DNA from: Sweltsa coloradensis
Lineage: Eukaryota > Arthropoda > Insecta > Plecoptera > Chloroperlidae
DNA: 64,000 bases
Reading direction: 5' to 3'
Assembly: GCA_024449915.1 (NCBI GenBank)
Contig: JAMZAV010000352.1
Coordinates: forward strand, 248,001-312,000
Below are positions 23,436 to 33,163 of the stretch, piece after piece. The notes beneath the pieces are model-generated. The model was not told where the DNA came from. It ran no database searches and worked only from the letters and a program-made list of their open reading frames with translations. Position numbers and translations under genes: made by a program. Position 1 is the stretch's first letter. Every line of letters starts with the position of its first letter.

Positions 23436-24358
23436 CTTAAGAATTTATTCTTGGTTTTACTAGAGTTGTTGCCTGGTGACTCATCTGTGGGAGATTGGGG
23501 ACTCTCTAATGGTTTTGCTCCCAAATTAAGGTCAGTAGCTTCAGTCTTGTCAAATGCAGTTTTAATTTTACTGAACAGTCCACTGGGACTAGATTCAGTT
23601 TCTGATAAATTGAGTGTATCTAATGAGGAATTTAACGACACTCCTTCCAAACTCTTATTTGCGTTGTCATTTTCAGAAGTATCACTCTTGTTAGCATTGA
23701 ATAAAATTTGTGCTTTTATTCGCTGGCCTCGTTTCGATACGACTTGTAGCAGCTTGAGACTTTCAGGGGTGTGTATCACATCAGCAGGTTTTAGTTCTGG
23801 TGTAACAGAAGTTCCAAGGCTTTTTCCTGTTGGAGTTTGCTGTACTAAGTCAGGGCTTTTTACTTTGATGTTTTCCCAAGTACTTTCAGTTTCACCACTG
23901 TATCGAGAACTAGAGTTTGGCGCATTGCATGGCAACTTACTAGTAACCTGGGTTGGTGATTCTTCTTTCACTTCCTTGATACTCTGAACTGCAGTGTAAC
24001 TTTGGGAACAACTTGTACTTTGTGAGTTTGATGTATTATTACGACTTGTACTTGGGTAAGAAGTTGAGGCTTGAGTTGGAGCTGGAGCAATAGTTTGTTT
24101 TGAGGAGTTAGCGATGGTGGAAACAAGGGGAGATCTACTGTCATGTCTAGTGTGAGATTGTGGAGGCTTTCGAGACTTTGATGGTCCGCTTTGAATCATT
24201 CCTCCAGGAATAAGTACTGGCTTGTTATTAGGCAGAATCCAAGAAGATCTCTCAGTTGTTTCAACACTTTCCACATTGCACAAGCCAAACCCTTTTCCTC
24301 CTTTAGATGTAACAGGGGATTTACTAACAGCAATTGAGTCATAAGCGGCAGACAGATT
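23436..24358 (-). CDS. host gene, exon 3 of those visible (Ser/Thr-rich protein)
   Basis: A 923-bp exon. On the minus strand the acceptor is tttgcttttag|AATCTG and the donor TTAAG|GTAAGT. The frame is open throughout: it begins NLSAAYDSIAVSKSPVTSK at phase 0 and ends KTKNKFL plus two bases. The protein is rich in Ser, Thr, Pro and Asn, with SSWILPNNKPVLIPGGMIQ and TPESLKLLQVVSKRGQRIK as the most protein-like stretches. No domain is recognised and most of it is likely disordered. Phase 0 at its start matches the end of the 68-bp exon at 32015-32082. The plus-strand frame covering the same bases is a shadow. Confidence 0.85.
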
Positions 24359-24405
24359 CTAAAAGCAAAAAAATTAATTAATTTACAAGCATGGTTAATA
24401 ACAAC

Positions 24406-24455
<50 letters not shown>

Positions 24456-24475
24456 TAATAATAATAAAAAAATAA

Positions 24476-24550
<75 letters not shown>
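24406..24550 (+). repeat. (AAT)n microsatellite
   Basis: About 145 bp of AAT units with a few interruptions, in the intron upstream of the 23436-24358 exon. Confidence 0.97.
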
Positions 24551-24552
<2 letters not shown>

Positions 24553-24705
24553 GTTCCTTGATAGCTCAATTGATGAGTTATGGCATGTTAAGCCAGAGGT
24601 TTTGGGTTTGATTCCCAGTCGGGCATACTTTTACGGCAATTGTTATCATTCACTAATAATGTCTTTAAAGCGGGCTTATGCTTAAAAACCTTATATTCAT
24701 ACTAC
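24551..24705 (+). mobile_element. SINE-B, copy 1 (tRNA-derived)
   Basis: The head gatagctcaattgatgagtt (A box region) is followed by a degenerate B box, gtttgattccc, then the body ggcaattgttatcattcact and tail aaagcgggcttatgcttaaa. The same tail is found at 31654-31800 and 54398-54545. Confidence 0.85.
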
Positions 24706-24712
24706 CCAACTT

Positions 24713-24736
24713 TTATTTATTTATTTATTTATTTAT
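24713..24736 (+). repeat. (TTTA)n microsatellite
   Basis: Six TTTA units close to the SINE-B tail. Confidence 0.9.
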
Positions 24737-24937
24737 GACTTGCTTCTTTAACAATTTTACAGAGTTTGATACACATCTTTTAGATTAAGACTAAGGCTTA
24801 CTTTCGAAAACAAACAGTATAATAGCAAACTTTATAAGGCAATTAAACAAAAAGGTATGTACATGTAATAGGAATTTTAAATTCACTCTAATACTCTCTA
24901 AACAAAAAAGTATGTACAAGTAATAGGTATTTTAAAT

Positions 24938-24941
<4 letters not shown>

Positions 24942-24999
<58 letters not shown>
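24942..24999 (+). repeat. (CT)n microsatellite
   Basis: About 58 bp of uninterrupted CT dinucleotides. Confidence 0.97.
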
Positions 25000-25000
<1 letters not shown>

Positions 25001-25071
25001 GACAATAACAGTTAGCAAGAAAAGTACTACGAAGAAATGTAGGCCTATTGAGCAAAGATTTCACATGGTAG

Positions 25072-25855
25072 TTGGATGAGCGTAGCGAGCAAAGCAAAGA
25101 TTCCGTTTCACTACACTGGTGAAAAAAATCCGGAATGTTTTTTTTCTTTTTCTTTTCTTTCTTTTTTTTTGTATTTTTGTCTGTTTGTTAGCATTCCGGC
25201 TAAACCGATACTTCGATTGCGATGAAATGTTATGGAGGCCTTTGAAATCTCTGAACCTAGAACTGCCACGTTTTTGTGCACAATCGAAAAGTTATTTCTC
25301 ATAAAAACCGCAATTTTCCGATTTTTTTTTTAAATTTAAAAATTTCTTCGACTTATAAAAACACCTACATGCTTTATCCGATTTTAATGATTTTTTCACA
25401 GAACCATAATTTTATGAATTAAGATATTGGTGTGAAATTTGAGCGCAATCGAAAAATGATTACTTATGAAAATCAAAATTTTACGGGTTTTATCTTTTTT
25501 AAAACAATTCTTTGACTTATAACACCTACATGCTTTATCCGATTGTAATGATTTTTTCAAAGAATCTTAATTTTATGAATTCATAATATATTCGTGTGAA
25601 ATTTGAGCACAATCGAATAATTATTTCTTATGAAAATCGAAAATTTACGATTTTTTTCTTTTTAAAATTACGATTAATTAAAAAAATTAAAGATTAAAGT
25701 TTATTTTTTTATTTTATTTAAATTAATTTTTTTTTAAATCTTCAACTTAGCAATGATTTTTTCACAGAACAACAGAAAATACACATAACACATGGTAACT
25801 CAATGCACCAATTACGCTCATCCAACAACGCGGCGGGACTTAAGCGTTTTCCTAG
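25072..25855 (+). mobile_element. Helentron-like element (HINE) copy B, complete
   Basis: At 784 bp this is the cleanest copy. It starts TTGGATGAGCGTAGCGAGC and ends TACGCTCATCCAACAACGCG...GCGTTTTCCTAG, followed by T. Two to three tandem units of about 150 bp occupy the centre; each has atgctttatccgatt, then tgattttttcacagaa and gtgtgaaatttgagcgcaat. It lies in an intron of the host gene, on the opposite strand. No protein is encoded. Confidence 0.82.
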
Positions 25856-26133
25856 TATTAGTATTTAGGTACTGGTACTCATTGTTAAGTCTTTACAAAA
25901 TAATAGTGGCATTAAGTAAGATATATGATGACTGGTGAAAGATCACTGATGATCGATTGCACGATTGGTCTAAATTTATTTCTGGTCTATTTTTTATTTA
26001 TTTTATTTATTATTTTTATTATATTAAGAAATTGTTGTAGAACTTTTAGGATGAAGGTAGGCCACAGCCATCACTTACAATAAGGCCTTAAAAAAAGGAT
26101 AAATTTATTTTGACAGTTGGATCTGCTTTATTA
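25856..26133. other. no feature seen
   Basis: A short AT-rich stretch with TTTTATTTA runs between two Helentron-like elements. Confidence 0.4.
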
Positions 26134-26971
26134 TTAAACGAGTGAGCGCAGCGAACGGAGTGATCTCCATTCAACTTAAATGGCGCTCATTCGTTAGTCT
26201 GCGTGTGTGCACGTTGAAAATCAGCCGAATCGCTGAACAGATTGCGCTGAAATTCTAAACAGACATCCGGTACGAGTTTACTGAGACCTGCTAACAAAAT
26301 CAGCAAGATCCATTGCTATTTAAACCTACAAGAAATAATAAATTGAAAAATAGGATTCCGATGTTTAGAAGGTATTTTAACGACAATGGTTTAGATTTTG
26401 AAAATATATTTTTTGTTTGTTATTCGCCTGGCCGTGAAATGCCGTGCCAATGCAAGGTCTATCAAATGTTGCACGTCAAGGTACCCCCAAATTCCGCTCG
26501 TAGATTGAGTAAACCTTGCAATATTTTCACATATTTTGTACTGGCTATGTTAACCATAGTAGGCCCTATTGCCACAAATGATGGACTACACTGCGTTATA
26601 TGCATTTCAAAACATGTTTAATAATTTTTTAAATACAGTCCAGAAATTACTAAATCTTTCCCGACACCCATGTCTCCCACATTTCGGCTATAACGGCGCT
26701 TTAGTCAACTAGACTAGGGAAACGCCAAAGTCGTTGTTAGACGAGTGAGCGAGTCATGTGTTGAGTACCCGGGAACATTTGCATTTAAGTTTGATAATTA
26801 TATTCGTATAAATAATAGGGTATTTAAGTTTAGGCCATAGTTTAGGCCATAATACTCCACAGTAGCCTATGATAGGCTAGGGAGGCCTAAGGTAGGGGGA
26901 AGAAAAGGAATGTTACCGGGTACTCAACACATGGCTCACTCACTCGTCTAACGACTTTGGCGTTTCCCTAG
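26134..26971 (+). mobile_element. second Helentron-like family (HINE-2)
   Basis: The 5' end TTAAACGAGTGAGCGCAGCG is mirrored near the 3' end by CTCACTCGTCTAACG. The 3' terminus AACGACTTTGGCGTTTCCCTAG has the same layout as the first family (AACG/CGTT hairpin then CCTAG). A second, inverted 3' end lies inside at 26714, making a 258-bp palindrome (26714-26971). No coding frame of note. Confidence 0.65.
26714..26971. repeat. palindrome formed by two inverted HINE-2 ends
   Basis: The arms of about 60 bp are inverse copies, from CTAGGGAAACGCC to GGCGTTTCCCTAG and including gttgagtacccggg and ccgggtactcaac. Confidence 0.85.
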
Positions 26972-26999
26972 TATAGTATTATAAAAACTGATTATGACA

Positions 27000-27300
27000 C
27001 AAAAAGCCAAACAGCAAAACAATATTTACTACTATAATAGTAAGGGCAGGCGGCAGGAATGAGCTTCACGACCTCGTTTCGCGTCCTCGAGCCTACCTCT
27101 ACCCCGCTTCAAGAACCCTTATCCGCCTTTTGCCTTTCAATTTGTCTAACTTTATAAATGTCATGTTCTCTTATTGTTTTTCATGTATGTAATGTTTAAC
27201 TTGTAACTATGTTATCACTGTGTCAGGCTACAGAGGGCCACACTTGCCCTGCATTAACGTTCCTGCCCTATGGGCAGGTAAAATTCAATAAAATAATAAG
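27000..27300 (+). mobile_element. possible LINE 3' end
   Basis: A stem cctgccctatgggcagg is followed by ttcaataaaataataaggta, the kind of hairpin plus short tail seen at CR1-like LINE ends. No coding part is attached upstream. Confidence 0.4.
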
Positions 27301-27329
27301 GTAATAAGGGTGGGTACAAACATTGGTCC

Positions 27330-28724
27330 AACAGTGCAAGAAATAGAGAACAATCTGAGAGTCTTGGAATAAGTGAAAAGGTAGGCCTAGACCTATTCAA
27401 TCTCTCAGCACAAATCCAAGCCCTCAAACAAGATGTCCATAGGAAGCAACTCGAAATCAAACATCTGAAACTTGAACTGAGAACAACCAAGCCAGGTACG
27501 CTAACATCTGGTACAAATGAGAACCTAGATTACCCAATCCCAAATGTCCCTAGGCCTAGGCCTATATGGACAAATAAGCCAAATGAGAAAGAAAAAGGCA
27601 AAGTAGAACCTAATTGGCAAAAGCAAACAGCTGAGCATGAGCACAAGGTCCAAATTCTGGCCGATAGCCACGGGCGTTTCATTTCTCCACTAATTAAAAA
27701 AGAACTAAGGAAACATCACAAAGCAGGCCTGAAGTATAAAATTGAGTCCCTAATCAAACCGGGGGGGGGGGGGGGGGGGAATCACTGAAAGTAACGGAGG
27801 GCCTTTGGACAGAACTACAAACTCTGTCAAAAAATGACTTCGTTCTGGTCATAGCCGAGACAAATGACATGGAAGACAAGAAAGATCTAAATAATATAAA
27901 AAAACTCCTTGAAGATACTAAGGCATTCGAACCACTCGTGTAGAGTGCTAGAAATGGAAGTTTTCCCCCGCTATGATCTGCTAGGAAATAATCCTAATAT
28001 AAATAAAGACATTAATAGCCTAAACAAGAGGATAAACAACCTGCTAAGGAACACAGAGAGGGTAACTGTCATTCCGGCCCAATCTTTCCAAAGAAAACAT
28101 TTCACAACACACGGACTTCACTTAAACTACACAGGTAAAAGCAGACTCGCACAATTAGTAGCGGATCAAACTGGCCTAAATAGTGGAACAGAACACAGGA
28201 TCTTGGTCGAGCTAAGTCTAGATCCACCTACAACATCACAAGTGGTAGGACTACCTGATGTGGAACAAAATGGTCTCCCACTGTTTGACGTGGGATTAAC
28301 TCACACATCACAGGACCATACGCCCTGTCTAAAACCCTCTCGAGCCAAGCCCATGACAGGAAGTGGCAATGAGACTGTGATTAACATGGTGAGCCAGATA
28401 ACTAGACCTGCACCTCATGCAGGCCCCCTTACATCAGCAGTGCAAGTTGTAGTACCTACCAGTACCATTAAAAATATAATGGCTGCACAAATCAAACAGG
28501 AGACTCTAGTAGATTTTCCATCACAACTTACGACCCCTGGAAGCTCCCAGTCCACGACTACGGAAGGACAACTACTATCGAAGGCCATAGTTGAGTCGCT
28601 GGTACAACCCACGGCCCCTGGAAGCTCACAGTCCACGACTACGGAAAGCCAACCACTGTCCGAGGACATAATTAAATCGCTGATGCAACAAGCGATACCT
28701 GGAATACCCAGTCTAAATTCCTGA
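27330..28724 (+). pseudogene. LINE ORF1 with coiled coil and SGNH/GDSL esterase
   Basis: Reading across two shifts gives IQALKQDVHRKQLEIKHLK (heptad-like coiled coil), then VQILADSHGRF (SGNH block I with the catalytic Ser in ADSHGR), VLVIAETNDME (block III, where G of GTND has become E), and HFTTHGLHLNYTGKSRLAQL (block V with the catalytic His). After that come about 180 residues rich in Ser and Thr with a duplicated APGSSQSTTTE motif. An esterase in ORF1 is established for CR1-type LINEs. A run of 18-19 G at 27763-27780 and a shift near 27930 break the frame. ORF2 is not attached. Confidence 0.8.
27763..27780 (+). repeat. poly-G tract inside the ORF1 remnant
   Basis: An uninterrupted G run (about 18) between the codons for SLIKP and SLKVTEG, in the loop between esterase blocks I and III. 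Confidence 0.95.
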
Positions 28725-30000
28725 AGGAACCAAGACTGGACCTCTCCTACAACACTGAACGTCTAGACCTGGACGAAGTCACCCTGTCCCCTCCAGCCGC
28801 CAAGACTGACCTAGGCGAAGTCAATGAATCCGAGACCACACCAAGTATGTTTCAGTCGATGGCATCAATCGATTCTACGAGTCAGGCCACGAACCCAGGA
28901 AGCAAAAAAAAATTAAAAAAAATTGGTATCTTAACCAAAAATGCCTAAATTAAACCTAAATACCCCAACACATGAGGGATTCTCAACTTATATATTAATG
29001 GGTAAAATAAAGAACTACCTAAAAAATTTAAATAAAAAATCCCCACTAATAATGGTAAAGAAGCCAACAAAGTATAAAACAGAAGGTATACACCAGCCTG
29101 TAAACGTTCCGGTTGATACCCCCAACCTAAAATTAAAAATAACGTCGGGATTAAACTACTTTCAAAGAATAAATAAAATATAAATAAATGAAGAGAACTA
29201 AATGTACAATAAAGTAAAATTAATAAAACTAAAATTATTAATAAAAAAATCCCTCATAATTACGATAACGATAAACAGACTCTCTGGCTGTTACTATTAA
29301 TACACAAATCCAAAGGCTCAACAAAATTAGACCGTAAGACAAAATATCACATCCTATAAAATACCCTAAATTTCCAAAAAAAGTTCTGAAAACATTTATA
29401 AATATAAAAATTAAAAACGAAAGTTAATAAAAAAAGTAATGACTGAACCAATCACCACATATTTTTTATAAAACATAAAGGAACTAAAAAAATTAATGAA
29501 ATCAACACTTTTAACATTGTAAAATTCTAAATGATTGAAAATAATCATTACCATGAGTACGGATTATAGAAACCAAAATTGATAAACCTAAAGCCCCCTC
29601 ACAAACAGAAAAAGTTAAAAATACTATTCTAAAAAATAGTTCACAATTTATTAAATTCAAATAAATAAATAAATAAATAAATAAATAAGATTATAAATAA
29701 ACTTAATACTATAAATTCTAAACTTAACAAAGTCAACAATAAATGCTTACGCTTTGAAACAAATACTCAACCAAGAAGGCCAGCAAAAAATTAAAACTAG
29801 ATCACACAGTAACATCGTCAGCAGATACTGAAATAGACTAATTAACCGATTCCGATGATGATTTTTTAGGTTTTGACACAAACCCAGATATACGACATTG
29901 TCCGAAATCAAACAAATAACTTGCCCATTTTACCCTTTTTGGACAGGACCGCCCCTACTAAACACTCCCTAGTCATACCCGAATTTAGTCATAACAGGCC
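28725..30000 (+). other. A-rich, G-poor stretch; small frame, no known gene
   Basis: The plus strand is strongly A-rich and short of G over about 1.1 kb. An 80-codon frame at 28941-29183 ([14 protein letters not shown]...) is Lys/Asn-rich and unrecognised. It could be the far end of ORF1 or a degraded ORF2 start. An (AAAT)n run lies at 29662-29689. Confidence 0.45.
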
Positions 30001-30039
30001 CATACAGGTTAATACTACTATTGTAGCAAATGTAAAATA

Positions 30040-30100
30040 GCAGCAGCAGCAACATAATAATAATAATAATAAGAACAATAATAATAATAAAAATAATAAT
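30040..30100 (+). repeat. AAT-rich microsatellite
   Basis: Interrupted AAT/AAG units. Confidence 0.85.
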
Positions 30101-30119
30101 TTCAAATTTAAGGCTTTCG

Positions 30120-30434
30120 CGGCCCGGTAAATAATTAACACAATTAACTGGTCGGGACATTTCGCCGCGTCGATTCTGCTTTTATTGCGTTTGACGTTGA
30201 CGTATACAGATATGTAATGCAATTTTATAGAAGGCGGAGCCTGATCATGGTAACTGTTTGTTTTGTTGTTATTTTGTTTCTCTATGGGAAGCCTTGTCTT
30301 GGCTTATATTTTTGTAAGTTTTTAATTTTATTTCTTGTTTTCTGAGGATAGCTCACACAGTTGGGCTGAAACGTCAAACGCAATAAAAGCAGAATCGACG
30401 CGGCGAAATGTCCCGACCAGTTAATTGTGTTAAT
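30120..30434. mobile_element. inverted pair of a Penelope-type terminal sequence
   Basis: The words acaattaactggtcgggaca (30140) and tgtcccgaccagttaattgt (30409) are inverse copies, as are the neighbouring gcgtcgattctgcttttatt and its partner. The right half carries a hammerhead motif just inside the inverted repeat. This resembles the inverted terminal repeats of Penelope-like elements, without any coding part. Confidence 0.7.
30336..30385 (+). ncRNA. hammerhead ribozyme candidate
   Basis: The core strand CTGAGGA (30342-30348) and the core strand GAAA with cleavage triplet, GAAACGTC (30368-30375), are joined by a stem II of AGCTC/GGGCT with a seven-base loop. Stem III is minimal, as in retroelement hammerheads. 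Stem I is weak (GTTT/AAAC with one unpaired U). The layout is convincing; activity is uncertain. Confidence 0.6.
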
Positions 30435-30590
30435 AATAATAATAATAAAAAAATAATATATAATAAAGAAAAGCAGTCCCTTGAAAATGTCATCCACAGT
30501 GATGACGCTACGTCGGGAAGTAAGGAATAATGTAAATTATTCACCACCACGATGCGACGAAACATCCCGTCAATGTTATAATTTCTCTTC

Positions 30591-30591
<1 letters not shown>

Positions 30592-30643
<52 letters not shown>

Positions 30644-30655
30644 TGATAATAATAC
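30592..30655 (+). repeat. (AAT)n microsatellite
   Basis: More than 15 AAT units next to the hAT element at 30669. Confidence 0.95.
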
Positions 30656-30668
30656 TAATAAAAATAAT

Positions 30669-31548
30669 TAGGGTTTCCGTTCGATAATCGATATATCGAT
30701 CGATACGATTATTTCCCAAAAAGATCGATAATCAGTTGCGTCTTCCCATATCGATAATCGAATAGATCGCCCGCCTGAAAAGTTTGTAATTTACCGCCTG
30801 CTCTGCAGAACTTCATAAACTAGTACCAGTCAAGACATTAATCGCTTTATTCCGTGAAAAATTCGTCCACTGCGAGATCTACAACAAGCGCAAGGCGTGA
30901 AGTACGAAGCGCCTGCTGGCAACTAGCATGGGGCGTGTGTTACGGGCGGCTGCACTCCCGCGTCGATTGCTCAATCTCGGTGCGTCACAGCCGTAATTGT
31001 AGTAAATTGCTCAAGGCGAACAAGTATTTTATGGAGATGCATTCCTCCCCACTCCACGCCAACTTAGTATCGCTTTACGTCATTCCGTAGTGCTACGATA
31101 ATATTATCTTATCAGTTCTCTCACACCAATATTAAGTCGTCTTCCAAACTAATGTCCAACATTAATCATCTCGTCGCGTAATAAATATTGGAGCATTGAA
31201 TAGTTAAACTGATAATATCTCGTAAATGAATGAACGACAATCACAACAAAAGCTGAAATGAAACTTCACAGAACCACGATTTCCAAGAAGAACGACCTTC
31301 ACAAAGACAACACTCAAGCCGGGTAGCGTCCGTCTATTCCACGTAGTACGCTCTCGTCGGGCCGGCCAGACGCGTGGGGGGGAGCTCGTGAAAGATATTG
31401 CTAGCGTGGAAAAACCCTGTTTTGAGCAAATAGAAGGAACAAAAAGATACACTTGCAAAAGGTCACGGTACACGTCGGTATGCGAGCAAGTTTAGACCTA
31501 ATTTTGATTTGATTATCGATACTGAAATCATATCGAACGGCAACCCTA
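30669..31548. mobile_element. hAT-like TIR element with ATCGATAATCG sub-repeats
   Basis: The ends TAGGGTTTCCGTTCGATA and TATCGAACGGCAACCCTA are inverse copies with one mismatch. Sub-terminal ATCGATAATCG words repeat at least four times at the left end. The flanks are AAT microsatellite, so the 8-bp duplication cannot be read. No transposase frame. Confidence 0.75.
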
Positions 31549-31653
31549 ATAATAATAATTATTATTATATTTATTATATTATTTTTATTTTATTGAGGCC
31601 TATTATTATAATTATAATTATTATTTATTTATTTATATTTTATTATTATTATT
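31549..31653. repeat. TTA/TTTA-rich low-complexity DNA
   Basis: Mixed AT microsatellites between the hAT-like element and the SINE-B hairpin copy. Confidence 0.85.
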
Positions 31654-31800
31654 ATTGATTCATAGTAATTGTCGTAAAAGTTTGCCCCCACTGCCCCAGT
31701 CGGGGCAAACTTTTAGTCGGGGCAAACTTTTACAACAATTGCTATGAATCAATAACTATGTCCTTAAAGCGGGCTTATGCTTAAAAACCTTATATTAAAT
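31654..31800 (+). mobile_element. SINE-B, copy 2, hairpin form
   Basis: The body (gtcggggcaaacttttacaa ... gggcttatgcttaaaaacct) is normal. The tRNA head is replaced by an inverted copy of the body, giving a 35-bp hairpin: 31654-31688 pairs with 31719-31753 with two mismatches. Confidence 0.85.
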
Positions 31801-32014
31801 AATAATAATAATAATAATACTATATAATTATGCACCACTCTAGCCTATAATAGGCTATGGAGGAAAGACCCTTGCTGGCTAGATCCAGCCTTAACCTTAC
31901 TCAACATATGGCTCGCTCAGGTGTTTAACAACTTTGGCATTTTCCTAGTTTTATAGATATTAAATTAGTATACTATGCATATTGGGCTTTGTATGATGAT
32001 AATAAATTACTTAC

Positions 32015-32082
32015 TGCAGAATCCATTTCCATTTCATTGCTTGTGGTATTAGGCTTATAAACATTCATTTGTTTTAAACTTC
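32015..32082 (-). CDS. host gene, exon 2 of those visible (68 bp)
   Basis: On the minus strand the acceptor is ctttattctag|GAAG and the donor TCTGCA|GTAAGT. With one base carried from the 54577-54806 exon it reads G-SLKQMNVYKPNTTSNEMEMD-SA and ends at phase 0, exactly what the 23436-24358 exon needs. Both splice sites are strong, and the match of phases on both sides is the main support. It is far too short to be found by frame length alone. Confidence 0.75.
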
Positions 32083-32453
32083 CTAGAATAAAGAAACGTA
32101 ATTAGGAAAAAACATTAGTGATGACATTGAGCAGTAAACTCTTGGTGACTACTCCTCAAAAACCAATTTAGGTTAGGCTAAACTTTGTCAATGAGTAAAC
32201 TGGGTATTTCACAAGCTGGCACTAGAGGTGGAGGTGGGAATTATTTTGAGTAGACTTATTTTTCTCAAAGAATGTACATTTCTCATCCATGAATCCCAAT
32301 ACTTAGTGGGGTATGAATATTTCTTATGGGTTAAATAATGGGTTGAAAGTTAAAATATGCCAAAAATCAATTTCTCGCAGCTAGTCGCTCCTCTTCCACC
32401 TTACAACTAGAGACTAATTCATCATCAAACAGGTGGGTCTACACTAGGAAAAC

Positions 32454-33163
32454 GCTAAAGTCCCGCCGCGTTGATGGATGAGCTTTTTATAGTTTTTAGT
32501 TTGCATGGGATATCTCTACTTTTGCAAGTGCTTTGTTTTGTTGCCTACGCATTGTAGGTGATTGTTGTCAAGTTTCTATTGTTTCTTGTCAATTGGTATT
32601 ATTTATCGTAAAAAACTTACATTAAAAGCTTTATTTCTATGGATTCTGGCTTACTTTTTTTTAACTTTTTCTTTCAAAAGGTACTACTTCACCATAACCT
32701 TAATGTCCATGTATAATATGAACGTTGTAGCCCCACCCGTTTGGTCAACATTGGCCCAAATGACACGAAAATATCGCACAAAAAATCAAAAAACTTATAT
32801 TAAAAGCTTTATTTCTATAGATTCTGGCTAACTTTTTCTTTTAAAATGTACTACATCACCATAACCTTAATGTCCATGTATAATATGAATGGCACGAAAA
32901 TATCGCACAAAAAATCGAAAAAAATCGTAAAAGTACGATATTCATGAGAAATATTTCTTCAATTGTACCCAAAAACGTAGCAAGTCTAAGTTCAGAGATT
33001 TCGAAGGTCCTGTCAAATTTTCATTTAGATCGCATATGCCGTTTGCCCGGTAGAGAGCAAACAAACAGACAAAAATACAAAAATACAAAAAAAAAAAAAA
33101 CACCCGAGCTAAATTTTTTGGGGGTCAGTGAAATTGAAGTCTTCGCTCGCTACGCTCATCCAA
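32454..33163 (-). mobile_element. Helentron-like element (HINE) copy D
   Basis: Reversed, with CTAGGAAAACGC at 32454 and the 5' end CGCTACGCTCATCCAA at 33148-33163. It contains a duplicated unit (tttatttctatggattctgg and tttatttctatagattctgg). Its 5' half is like copy E (tacccaaaaacgtagcaagt), so D and E form a sub-family. Confidence 0.8.

Noticed and set aside
23451..23987. 178-codon plus-strand frame
   Set aside because: It is the complement of the host exon, which has splice sites and phase support on the minus strand.
24378..24569. Ile/Leu-rich frame
   Set aside because: It is a translation of the AAT microsatellite.
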